A stretch of 64,000 bases of DNA from Oceaniovalibus sp. ACAM 378 (GTDB taxonomy: Bacteria > Pseudomonadota > Alphaproteobacteria > Rhodobacterales > Rhodobacteraceae): positions 143,753 to 207,752 of the forward strand of contig NZ_VSJK01000010.1 in assembly GCF_008085915.1 (NCBI RefSeq), in the 5' to 3' direction. A program made the translations under genes and the position numbers. Under the pieces are notes generated by a model. That model was not told the origin of the DNA and searched no databases. It saw only the letters and a program-made list of their open reading frames with translations. Position 1 is the first letter of the stretch, and each line of letters starts with the position of its first letter. Of this stretch, positions 20,112-28,159 are shown in pieces.

Positions 20112-20147
20112 CGCATAAAACAAAAACGCGCCGAGGGTTCGGCGCGT
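20112..20147 (-). terminator. Intrinsic terminator in the FKBP leader
   Basis: On the minus strand the perfect 9-bp stem ACGCGCCGA / TCGGCGCGT with an ACCC loop is followed by TTTTGTTTTATG. It lies only 12 nt upstream of the FKBP ATG, and no minus-strand gene lies upstream of it, so it would end a short leader transcript or act as an attenuator. Confidence 0.7.
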
Positions 20148-20251
20148 CGATTTCGCGTATGAACCTTTCAAACATGGCACCGGATGTAAACCCGCAGATC
20201 TTTCCCCCGGCGTGCCCCTGTGTCACGATGCGTTGAATCAACGGAGGCCCT

Positions 20252-20929
20252 ATGCCGATTACCACCTGCATTTTTGACGCCTATGGCACCCTGTTCGACG
20301 TGACCGCAGCGGCCCGGCAAGCCGCCGCTGAACCCGGACAAGAGGCCCTGCGCGACCACTGGCCGCGTCTGGCCGCCGATTGGCGCGCTAAACAGCTGCA
20401 ATACACATGGCTGCGCGCGATCACCGGCGATCACTGCGATTTCTGGCAGGTCACGCAGGAGGGGCTGGACTGGGCGATGGAGGCGTCGGGCCTGAGTGAC
20501 CCCGCACTGCGCGAGCGATTGCTGGCACTGTACTGGGAACTGGCGGCCTTCCCCGAGGTACCAGAGACGCTCGCAGCGCTGAAACAGCGCGGGCTGGCAA
20601 CTGCAATCCTGTCCAACGGATCGCCCGATATGCTGAAGGGTGCTGTCGATTCGGCCAATCTGGGCGAACTGCTTGACGATACTCTGTCCGTGCAATCGGT
20701 CGGCGTGTTCAAGCCCCACGCCCGGGTCTATGATCTGGTCGCAGAGCGGTTCGGCTGTGCAAAATCCGAAGTGCTGTTCGTGTCCTCCAACGGCTGGGAT
20801 GCCTGTTCGGCGGCGCAGTATGGGTTCACCACCGCATGGGTGAACCGCGCCGGCGACCCTGTCGACCGGCTCCCTGGGCGGCCGCAGCACATCCTGACCG
20901 ACCTTTCCGAAATCCCGGATCTGATCTGA
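20252..20929 (+). CDS. (S)-2-haloacid dehalogenase, type II
   Basis: 225-aa HAD-superfamily enzyme that hydrolyses 2-haloalkanoic acids to hydroxy acids. Nucleophile D9 in IFDAYGTLFD; the L-2-DEX signatures WRAKQLQYTWLR, LSNGSP, the lysine in VGVFKPHARVYD and the VSSNGWDACSAAQYGF loop are all present. A GGAGG precedes the ATG. The stop codon overlaps the next start (TGATG). Confidence 0.9.
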   Translation: MPITTCIFDAYGTLFDVTAAARQAAAEPGQEALRDHWPRLAADWRAKQLQYTWLRAITGDHCDFWQVTQEGLDWAMEASGLSDPALRERLLALYWELAAFPEVPETLAALKQRGLATAILSNGSPDMLKGAVDSANLGELLDDTLSVQSVGVFKPHARVYDLVAERFGCAKSEVLFVSSNGWDACSAAQYGFTTAWVNRAGDPVDRLPGRPQHILTDLSEIPDLI

Positions 20930-21762
20930 TGCCGCATTTTTCCGCGCCGGACGGCACATCGCTGTATTTCACCGACACGGGTCCCACTGATAACCCCACC
21001 GACACACCCATCCTGTGTCTGGCCGGGCTGACCCGCAATGGCAGCGACTTCGGCTATCTCGCGCCGCATCTGCCGGGTACCCGCCTGATCACACTAGATT
21101 ATCGTGGCCGTGGCCAGTCGCAATGGGCCGATTGGCAGACCTATACCATCCCGACGGAGGCGCAGGATGCGCTGGCCCTGCTCGATCATCTGGAGCTTGA
21201 AAAGGCCGCAATCATTGGCACCTCGCGGGGCGGGCTGATTGCCCTGATTCTGGCCGCAACCGCGAAACATCGCCTGACCGGAATCGCGCTGAACGACGTC
21301 GGGCCAGAATTGTCGCAGGTGGGACTGGATGTGATTCAGGGGTATTTGGGGCGTAATCCGACGGCAAAAACCCGGGAACAGGCGGCGGCGCTGCTGCACA
21401 GTCGGATGACCGGCTTTGCGAATGTACCCGCCAGCCGCTGGGCCGAAGAAGCCGCGAAACACTATGTCGAGACAGCCTCGGGTCTGACCATCAACTATGA
21501 TCCCGCGCTGGCTCAGGCGTTCAAAGCGGCTTCGGATCAACCCCCGGTCGATATGTGGCCGTTGTTCGATGCCATGGCCGATCTGCCGCTGGCGCTGATC
21601 CGCGGAGAGAATTCCGACCTGCTGACCGCCGAAACGGCGCGAAAGATGCAGGACCGCCGCCCCGACATGATCATGGCCACCGTCCCCGATCGCGGTCATA
21701 TACCGTTTTTGGACGAACCACAGGCGGTAAACGCCCTGCACAGATGGATTACCCGACTATGA
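20929..21762 (+). CDS. Alpha/beta hydrolase
   Basis: 277-aa alpha/beta-hydrolase fold enzyme. Nucleophile elbow GTSRGG with S99, an oxyanion-side RNGSD loop after LAGLT, an acid in RGENSDLLT and catalytic His in VPDRGHIPFLDEP. Substrate is not predictable. It is coupled to the dehalogenase (TGATG) and to the following ammonia-lyase (ATGA), so the three form one operon, possibly for uptake and breakdown of a small organic acid (inference). Confidence 0.85.
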   Translation: MPHFSAPDGTSLYFTDTGPTDNPTDTPILCLAGLTRNGSDFGYLAPHLPGTRLITLDYRGRGQSQWADWQTYTIPTEAQDALALLDHLELEKAAIIGTSRGGLIALILAATAKHRLTGIALNDVGPELSQVGLDVIQGYLGRNPTAKTREQAAALLHSRMTGFANVPASRWAEEAAKHYVETASGLTINYDPALAQAFKAASDQPPVDMWPLFDAMADLPLALIRGENSDLLTAETARKMQDRRPDMIMATVPDRGHIPFLDEPQAVNALHRWITRL

Positions 21763-22730
21763 ACATCGAGATGATTGCCGACGCCGCGAAACGGGCACAG
21801 GGCCACATCCGCCTCACCCCCCTGCTGTCCTCGCCGTTTCTGGACGACATCGCGGGACGGCGGGTGTTCGTAAAGGCCGAATGCCTGCAACATACCGGCA
21901 GCTTCAAGGCGCGTGGCGGCTGGTCTGCCGTTTCCGCACTGTCACCCGAACAGCGGGCAAAGGGCGTCATCGCATATTCCAGCGGCAACCATGCACAGGG
22001 CGTCGCACGGGCGGCCCGCGAACACGGCATCCCGGCTGTCATCATCATGCCCGCCGACGCACCGGTGATGAAGATCGAAAACACAAAGGCATTGGGGGCC
22101 GAAGTCGTGACATACGACCGGGCGACCGAAGACCGCGACGCCATCGGCACGCGGATGGCATCGGAACGCGGCCTGACCCTGATCAAACCGTTCGACAATC
22201 CATACGTGATCGCCGGTCAGGGCACCTGCGGTCTGGAAATCGCCGCGCAGGCAGCCGAGGTGGGAATCGACACCGCCGATGTGCTGGTTTGCTGCGGCGG
22301 AGGCGGCCTGACCTCGGGGATCGCGCTGGCGCTTGAGGCCCGCGCGCCGGGCCTGCGCCCCCGTCCGGTCGAGCCCGAAGGTTTCGACGATGTCGCCCGG
22401 TCGCTGGCCACCGGAACGATCCAGAGGAACCAGCGCACCACCGGGTCACTGTGCGACGCCATCGTCACGCCGCAACCGGGCGACATGACCTTTCCGATCA
22501 TGGCCGGCCTCTGCGGTCCCGGCCTGACCGTATCCGACGATCAGGCGCTGCACGCCATGGCACTGGCGTTTTCCCGGCTGAAACTGGTGTTGGAACCCGG
22601 CGGCGCGGTGGCATTGGCCGCAGCCCTGTTCCGCCCCGCCGATGTAACAGGCGACGCGGTGATCGCCGTCGCGTCGGGGGGCAATGTGGATGCTGCCGTC
22701 TTCGCCATGGCACTGGATCGTTTTGCCTGA
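21759..22730 (+). CDS. Threonine/serine dehydratase-type PLP enzyme
   Basis: 323-aa fold-type II PLP enzyme. K50 in HTGSFKARG forms the Schiff base, SSGNHAQG and the phosphate-binding GGGGLTSG loop are present, and there is no C-terminal ACT-like regulatory domain, so it is the catabolic/short type. Related enzymes include serine racemase and 3-hydroxyaspartate ammonia-lyase, which cannot be excluded. Start overlaps the hydrolase stop (ATGA). Third gene of the operon. Confidence 0.85.
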   Translation: MNIEMIADAAKRAQGHIRLTPLLSSPFLDDIAGRRVFVKAECLQHTGSFKARGGWSAVSALSPEQRAKGVIAYSSGNHAQGVARAAREHGIPAVIIMPADAPVMKIENTKALGAEVVTYDRATEDRDAIGTRMASERGLTLIKPFDNPYVIAGQGTCGLEIAAQAAEVGIDTADVLVCCGGGGLTSGIALALEARAPGLRPRPVEPEGFDDVARSLATGTIQRNQRTTGSLCDAIVTPQPGDMTFPIMAGLCGPGLTVSDDQALHAMALAFSRLKLVLEPGGAVALAAALFRPADVTGDAVIAVASGGNVDAAVFAMALDRFA

Positions 22731-22811
22731 CCAGCGGTAAGGAATTCCCGCCTTGGCGGTTCGCCCCCCAGGGCGCACCATATCAAGGGTGCATCCCAGG
22801 GGGACCGAGCC

Positions 22812-23135
22812 GTGACACTGCTGCTGGAAAGACCGCTGATTCTGGTGATCCTGTCTGCCCTCGCCTATGCCGCTGCCAAAATCGCAATGAAACTCACATC
22901 ACAGGCGGCCAGCGTGCCATTGATCGGACTGGTCGCGCTGCTCCTCGGCGCGGCGGTCCTGGCCGAGATCCTCGCCCTGCGTCGGCTCGCCCTGGGGGTG
23001 ACCTATGTGATGATCCTGGCGCTGGAGTCGCTGGCGGTGCTGGGTGTCGCCTGGCTGCTGGGCGACGGGGTGTCGCCGCGCCAGCTGGCCGGGGGCGCCT
23101 TCGTTTTGCTGGGCACGCTGGTGCTGTCGACCTGA
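22812..23135 (+). CDS. Small DMT/SMR-like membrane protein
   Basis: 107-aa protein with four predicted transmembrane segments (about residues 7-27, 34-54, 60-80, 88-106), the size and topology of small multidrug-resistance/EamA-half transporters. It lacks the first-helix glutamate typical of true SMR pumps; the first helix is ILSALAYAAAKIAMKL. GTG start at 22812. Probably a dimeric transporter of unknown substrate. Confidence 0.75.
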   Translation: MTLLLERPLILVILSALAYAAAKIAMKLTSQAASVPLIGLVALLLGAAVLAEILALRRLALGVTYVMILALESLAVLGVAWLLGDGVSPRQLAGGAFVLLGTLVLST

Positions 23136-23201
23136 ACCACTCTTGCGCCGCAGGGCGGATCGCGTCCAAACTCGGGCCAACCGCCATTTTCGGAGCCCGC
23201 C

Positions 23202-23990
23202 ATGCCCATTGCCCCCCTGCCCGGTCTGAACGTCCACTATCGCATCGACGGTCCGCCCGACGGTTTGCCCGTGGTGTTTGCCAATTCGCTCGGCACCGAC
23301 ATGCGCCTCTGGGATGCGATCCTGCCGCTGCTGCCCGAGGGGCTAAAACTGATCCGGTACGATATGCGCGGTCACGGACTGACCGACTGCCCGCCCGCCC
23401 CCTATTCCATGGGCCAGCTGGTCACCGACGCCGAACGCCTGCTTGACCATCTGGACGTCCGCGATTGTGTCTTTGTCGGCCTGTCCATCGGGGGCATGAT
23501 CGCCCAGGGGCTGACGGCCAAGCGTCTGGATCTCGTCCGCGCCATGGTAATTTCCAACACCGGGGCAAAGATCGGCACGCCCGCCATCTGGGCCGACCGC
23601 ATCACAGCCGTCGAACAGGGCGGCATCGAATCACTGGCCAACGCGGTGATGGAGCGGTGGTTCTCCCGCGCTTTCCGCGACACACCCGATCTGGTCCAGT
23701 GGCGCAACATGCTGACCCGCACCCCCGCCGCCGGATACGTGGGCTGTTCCGCGGCGATCTCGGGCACCGATTTCATCGCCACCACATCAACGCTGCAACT
23801 CCCGACCCTCGCCATCGCCGGCAGCGAAGACGGATCGACGCCGCCCGATCTGGTGCGCGAAACCGCCGCTCTGATTCACAGCAGCGACTTCCACCTGATC
23901 CGGGGCGCGGGCCACCTGCCCTGCGTCGAAAAACCCGAAGAGTTCGCCGCCGTTCTCACCACCTTCCTCACCCGGATCGGCCATTGCTGA
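23202..23990 (+). CDS. pcaD: 3-oxoadipate enol-lactonase
   Basis: Hydrolyses 3-oxoadipate enol-lactone in the protocatechuate branch of the beta-ketoadipate pathway. 262-aa alpha/beta hydrolase: S95 in GLSIGGMIAQG, RYDMRGHGLTDCPPAPYSM, acid in AGSEDGSTPPD and His in GAGHLPCVEKPEEF, all close to PcaD. GGAG lies 7 nt before the ATG. The next gene but one element is pcaB; pcaC, pcaH and pcaG, usually between them, are absent here. Confidence 0.88.
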   Translation: MPIAPLPGLNVHYRIDGPPDGLPVVFANSLGTDMRLWDAILPLLPEGLKLIRYDMRGHGLTDCPPAPYSMGQLVTDAERLLDHLDVRDCVFVGLSIGGMIAQGLTAKRLDLVRAMVISNTGAKIGTPAIWADRITAVEQGGIESLANAVMERWFSRAFRDTPDLVQWRNMLTRTPAAGYVGCSAAISGTDFIATTSTLQLPTLAIAGSEDGSTPPDLVRETAALIHSSDFHLIRGAGHLPCVEKPEEFAAVLTTFLTRIGHC

Positions 23991-24003
23991 CCCGCGGTTT
24001 CTT

Positions 24004-24031
24004 CTTTGCCCAAATACTCCCGCCGGAGGCA
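24004..24031 (-). repeat. Rhodobacteraceae-type gene-end motif
   Basis: The minus strand reads GCCTCCGGCGGGAGTATTT followed by GGGCAAAG, just after the pcaD stop codon. A short CTCC-GGCG-GGAG hairpin is possible. I recall this motif as recurrent at gene ends across Rhodobacteraceae genomes; only this one copy is in the window. Confidence 0.45.
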
Positions 24032-24161
24032 TCCAGCCTTGCCCCGGGAACCGCGTCTGGCCGACTGCCAACCGCGCTCTCGCGCTCGTCCGGCGCCTTT
24101 GATACGTTGATCCGCACAACAATCCCCCGAAAATCCCCCGAACGGAATATAAGGATGCCCA

Positions 24162-25487
24162 ATGCCCGCCAGTCCCTTTGACAGCGCAATGTACCGCGAT
24201 CTGTTGCATGATGCCGGCACCTCCCGGCTGATCTCGGACAGTGCCGAGGTGCGCGCGATGCTGTTGGTCGAAGGGGCCCTTGCACGGGTGCAGGGCGCTG
24301 CGGGGCTGATCCCCGACACCGCCGCTGCCTTTATCGCCCGTTCCGCCATGGAGGTGCAGATCGATCCTGCCGCGCTGGCTGCCGAAACCGGGCGAAGTGG
24401 CGTGCCGGTCCCGGCTCTGGTCGCCGCCTTCCGCAAGGCGATGCAGGCGCCCGATTATGCCCGATACGCCCATTGGGGCGCCACAAGTCAGGATATCATC
24501 GATACCGCGCTGGCTCTGCGCCTGCGCCAGATGCTGACCCTGTGGGAAGAGCGGCTGCGCGCCATCCTTGCAGCCCTTGCCGCGCTGGCAGAGAGCCACG
24601 CCGAAACACCGATGGCCGGGCGCACCTGGGGGCAGGTCGCCAGCCCGACCACTTTTGGCGCGGTGGTGGCGGCCTGGGGTGCGCCGCTGCTGCGTCATCT
24701 GGAACGACTGGAGGAGATGCGCCCGCGTCTTCTCGCGGTGTCGCTGTCGGGCGCGGCGGGCACCAGTTCGGCCCTTGGCGACGATCCGGCTGCTCTGCGC
24801 GCCGCGCTGGCCGAGGATCTCGGGCTGGCCGACCCGGGCGAAAGCCGTCACACCATGCGCGACACAATGGCCGAACTGTCGGGCTGGATCACGCTGGTCA
24901 CCGGCACATTTGGCAAGATGGGGCGTGATCTGTCGCTGATGACGCAATCGGAGCGGCGCGAAATCACGCTGGGCCGCACCGGCGGATCCTCGACCATGCC
25001 GCAGAAACAGAACCCGGTGGACCCCGAACTGCTGATCGCGCTGGCGTCCCACTGCGCGGTGCTGAACACCGGCATGCAGGCCGCGCAGGTTCACGCGCAA
25101 CAACGCGATGGCGCGCCCTGGTTCACCGAATGGCTGACCTTGCCGACCCTGTGCATGGCCATGGGCCGTGCCACCGCGCTGGCCCGCACCCTGACCGCCA
25201 GCATCAGCCCCGACATACCCAACATGGCCCGCCACATCGACGATGGCAGCGGGTTGATCTGGGCCGAGGCGCTGAGCTTTGCCCTGTCAGACCAGCTGCC
25301 CCGGCCCGAGGCGCAAGCGGTGCTGAAAGCGCTCTGCGCCGAAACCCAAGGCAGCGGCACCCCCCTGCCCGACCTGATGGCGCGCGATCATCCCGGCATC
25401 GACTGGCGCGCGCTTTGCACACCGCAGGCACAGTGGGGCACCGCCCCCGCCGAGGCCCGCAGCTTTGCGCGACGCGCCCGGTGCTGA
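24162..25487 (+). CDS. pcaB: 3-carboxy-cis,cis-muconate cycloisomerase
   Basis: Lactonises 3-carboxymuconate in protocatechuate breakdown. 441-aa member of the fumarase/argininosuccinase superfamily with the signature GGSSTMPQKQNPVDPE (about residues 275-290), HWGATSQDIIDTA and AGRTWGQVASPTTFG. The ATG follows AAGGATGCCCA. The C-terminal region is of usual length. It lies 171 nt after pcaD and immediately before a broken transporter gene. Confidence 0.92.
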   Translation: MPASPFDSAMYRDLLHDAGTSRLISDSAEVRAMLLVEGALARVQGAAGLIPDTAAAFIARSAMEVQIDPAALAAETGRSGVPVPALVAAFRKAMQAPDYARYAHWGATSQDIIDTALALRLRQMLTLWEERLRAILAALAALAESHAETPMAGRTWGQVASPTTFGAVVAAWGAPLLRHLERLEEMRPRLLAVSLSGAAGTSSALGDDPAALRAALAEDLGLADPGESRHTMRDTMAELSGWITLVTGTFGKMGRDLSLMTQSERREITLGRTGGSSTMPQKQNPVDPELLIALASHCAVLNTGMQAAQVHAQQRDGAPWFTEWLTLPTLCMAMGRATALARTLTASISPDIPNMARHIDDGSGLIWAEALSFALSDQLPRPEAQAVLKALCAETQGSGTPLPDLMARDHPGIDWRALCTPQAQWGTAPAEARSFARRARC

Positions 25488-25490
25488 GCC

Positions 25491-25703
25491 TTGCGCGACG
25501 GGCTGCCGCTGGCTTTCATCCTGATCACGGTGATGATCGATGCCATGGGCATCGGGTTGATCTTGCCAGTCATGCCGGATCTGATCCGTGAAGTCGGCGG
25601 CGGAACCCTGGCTCAGGCTGCCGTCTGGGGCGCGATCCTGCCGTTTTCATTCGCGGTGATGCAGTTTCTGTTCGGCCCGGTGATCGGCGGCCTGCCCGAC
25701 AGG
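25491..25703 (+). pseudogene. Truncated MFS transporter (TetA-like N-terminus)
   Basis: The first 71 residues (LITVMIDAMGIGLILPVMPD, then FSFAVMQFLFGPVIGGLPDR) match the first two transmembrane helices of drug-efflux MFS proteins of the TetA/Bcr type. Homology stops exactly where the conserved DRFGRR loop should follow, and the frame runs on through unrelated residues. About 330 residues are missing, so a deletion has joined the 5' end to the codA upstream region. TTG start 3 nt after pcaB. Confidence 0.8.
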
Positions 25704-25813
25704 TTACCGAGTTCGTTGCGGAAAATTCCACGTCCGGGCAACCCGCCTCTCGCACCCCCGGGATTTGCCTGTATTGTCGCCCCTGTTGACCGACCGAATC
25801 CCAAAGGCTGCCG

Positions 25814-27127
25814 ATGACCGACCTGCTGTTGAAGAACGCAACCCTGCCCGACGGCCGTACCGGACTGGATATCGCCGTGACCAGCGGCAAGATCACCGCC
25901 ATCGAACCCGGTATCCCCGGCGATGCGGGCACCGCGATCGATTGTTCCGGCTATCTTGTTTCACCGCCCTTCATCGACGCGCATTTCCATATGGACGCGA
26001 CGCTGTCGCTTGGGATGCCGCGGATGAACCAGTCGGGCACCCTGCTGGAAGGCATCGCTCTGTGGGGCGAGCTGAAACCACAGTTGACAGTCGAGGCGAT
26101 GGTCGAGCGCGCACTGCGCTATTGCGATCTGGCCGTGTCGCGCGGACTTTTGGCGATCCGCAGCCATGTGGATGTCTCGGACCCGACCCTGCGCACCGCC
26201 GAGGCGATGCTGGAGGTGCAGCGCCTGGTGAAACCCTATATCGACCTGCAACTGGTCGCCTTTCCACAGGATGGATATCTGCGCAGCCCCGGCGCAGTCG
26301 ATCTGCTGAACCGCAGTCTGGACATGGGGCTGAACATCGTCGGCGGCATCCCGCATTTCGAGCGCACCATGGCGGAAGGAACGCAAAGCGTTGAACTTCT
26401 GTGCCGCATCGCCGCCGACCGGGGGCTGCCGGTCGACATGCATTGCGACGAATCCGATGATCCGATGTCGCGCCACATCGAGACTCTGGCACAACAGACC
26501 GTGCGCTTTGGGTTGCAGGGGCGCGTGGCGGGGTCGCATCTGACCTCGATGCATTCGATGGACAACTATTACGTCAGCAAACTGATCGCCCTGATGGCCG
26601 AGGCCGACATTCAGGTGATTTCCAACCCGTTGATCAATATCACGCTACAGGGGCGCCACGACACCTATCCCAAACGACGGGGACTGACCCGGGTGCCGGA
26701 ACTGATGGCGGCGGGGCTGAACGTGTCGTTCGGCCATGATTGCGTGATGGACCCATGGTATTCCATGGGTTCGGGCGACATGCTTGAAGTCGCGGGGATG
26801 GGTCTGCACGTGGCACAGATGACCTCGCGCAAGGCGATCCGGCAGGCCTTTGATGCGGTCACGATCAACCCGGCGCGTGCCCTTGGGTTGCCCGATTATG
26901 GCATCGCTGTGGGAAATCCCGCCGATATGGTTCTGTTGCAGGCCCGAAACACGATCGAGGCCTTGCGCCTGCGCCCCACACGTCTGGCGGTGATCAAGGC
27001 AGGCAAGGTGATCGCCCAAAGCGCGCCGCAAATCAGCACGCTGAGCCTGAACGGGCGCCCGGACGCGGTGAATTCAGCCGATTACGCCCCGCAAACCAAG
27101 AATAAAACAGGGAAGGAAACAAGATGA
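25814..27127 (+). CDS. codA: Cytosine deaminase-family amidohydrolase
   Basis: 437-aa metal-dependent amidohydrolase closely following E. coli CodA: metal-binding DAHFHMDATLS with the HxH pair, IRSHVDVSDPTLR, HCDESDDPMSRHIET, the substrate segment PLINITLQGRHDTYPKRRG and metal-binding FGHDCVMDPWY. Deaminates cytosine or related pyrimidines/isoguanine in the cytoplasm. It overlaps the BMP substrate-binding gene (ATGA), so base import and deamination are coupled. Confidence 0.9.
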   Translation: MTDLLLKNATLPDGRTGLDIAVTSGKITAIEPGIPGDAGTAIDCSGYLVSPPFIDAHFHMDATLSLGMPRMNQSGTLLEGIALWGELKPQLTVEAMVERALRYCDLAVSRGLLAIRSHVDVSDPTLRTAEAMLEVQRLVKPYIDLQLVAFPQDGYLRSPGAVDLLNRSLDMGLNIVGGIPHFERTMAEGTQSVELLCRIAADRGLPVDMHCDESDDPMSRHIETLAQQTVRFGLQGRVAGSHLTSMHSMDNYYVSKLIALMAEADIQVISNPLINITLQGRHDTYPKRRGLTRVPELMAAGLNVSFGHDCVMDPWYSMGSGDMLEVAGMGLHVAQMTSRKAIRQAFDAVTINPARALGLPDYGIAVGNPADMVLLQARNTIEALRLRPTRLAVIKAGKVIAQSAPQISTLSLNGRPDAVNSADYAPQTKNKTGKETR

Positions 27128-28101
27128 GACTCAAGAGACGCAGGTTCCTGCAAACCGCATCGGCCTTGACTGCGGCCGGACTTTACGCCCCGGCCGCGAT
27201 CGGTCAGGCCAAGATCAAGGTGGCCGGCATTCACGCCAGCCCGGTTGAAAACGCCTGGAACAGCCGGTTGCACAGCGCCCTTCTGGACGCCGCCAGCGAA
27301 GGCAGCATCGACTATGTCTTTTCGGAAGGCGTCAGCGCCACCGACTATGGCCGCGCCATGCGCGAATATGCCGAACAGGGTGTCGACATGATCGTCGGTG
27401 AATCCTATGCCGTCGAACAGGAAGCCCGCGAGATCGCCGCCGATTACCCTGACATGGCCTATCTCATGGGCAGTTCCGGCGGCCCCTCGGGCGAAAATTT
27501 CGGCACCTTCGGCACCTGGAACCACGAAGCGGCCTATCTCTCTGGCATGCTTGCCGCACCGATGAGCAAATCAGGCATCTTTGGCGCGGTCGGGGCAATT
27601 CCGATCCCCGAGGTGAACATGCTGATCAACGGCTACCGCGCTGGTGTAAGCGCCGTTCGCCCCGATGCCGAACACCTGATCGGGTTCATCGGCACGTTCT
27701 TTGACCCACCTAAGGCGCGCGAGGCCGGACTGGCTCAGATCGACGCAGGTGCTGACATCCTGTTTGGCGAAAGGATCGGCACGGCGGACGCGGCGAAAGA
27801 GCGGGGCGTGGGCGCGATCGGATCGCTGATCGACTATACCCCCCGCTATCCCGAAACGGTGTTCGCCAACGCAATGTGGTATTTTTCACCGCTTCTTGCC
27901 GCTGCCGTGGCCGACAAACTGGCGGGCAATGCGACGGGGCGGGATTACACCCCCTATTGCCTGATGAAAGAAGGCGGCAACGACATCGTCTTTTCCGAAT
28001 CCATGGTCCCCGCCGAGGCCATCGGCCCGATGGAGGAAGTCCGCGCCGCGATCAAGGCCGGCACCTTTGAAGTGCCGGTGGACCAGAGCGAACCGGTATA
28101 A
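27124..28101 (+). CDS. BMP-family ABC transporter substrate-binding protein
   Basis: 325-aa periplasmic binding protein with a Tat-like signal (RRRFLQTASALTAAGLYAPAAIG). The mature part has the BMP/PnrA-type fold: ASPVENAWNSRLHSALLDA, ATDYGRAMREYAEQGVDMI, TWNHEAAYLSGMLAAPMSK. Family members bind nucleosides or purine/pyrimidine bases, which fits the neighbouring cytosine deaminase. The gene is followed by an intrinsic terminator before the ATPase gene. Confidence 0.9.
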   Translation: MRLKRRRFLQTASALTAAGLYAPAAIGQAKIKVAGIHASPVENAWNSRLHSALLDAASEGSIDYVFSEGVSATDYGRAMREYAEQGVDMIVGESYAVEQEAREIAADYPDMAYLMGSSGGPSGENFGTFGTWNHEAAYLSGMLAAPMSKSGIFGAVGAIPIPEVNMLINGYRAGVSAVRPDAEHLIGFIGTFFDPPKAREAGLAQIDAGADILFGERIGTADAAKERGVGAIGSLIDYTPRYPETVFANAMWYFSPLLAAAVADKLAGNATGRDYTPYCLMKEGGNDIVFSESMVPAEAIGPMEEVRAAIKAGTFEVPVDQSEPV

Positions 28102-28109
28102 ACACGGTG

Positions 28110-28132
28110 GGGGGCGTTGCGCCCCCTTTTTT
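28110..28132 (+). terminator. Intrinsic terminator between binding protein and ATPase
   Basis: Perfect 7-bp stem GGGGGCG / CGCCCCC with a TTG loop and six T residues, 9 nt after the binding-protein stop codon. Partial read-through would give more binding protein than membrane components, a usual arrangement for ABC importers. Confidence 0.8.
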
Positions 28133-28159
28133 CCGCGGGGCACGGGCAGTGACGGGGTA

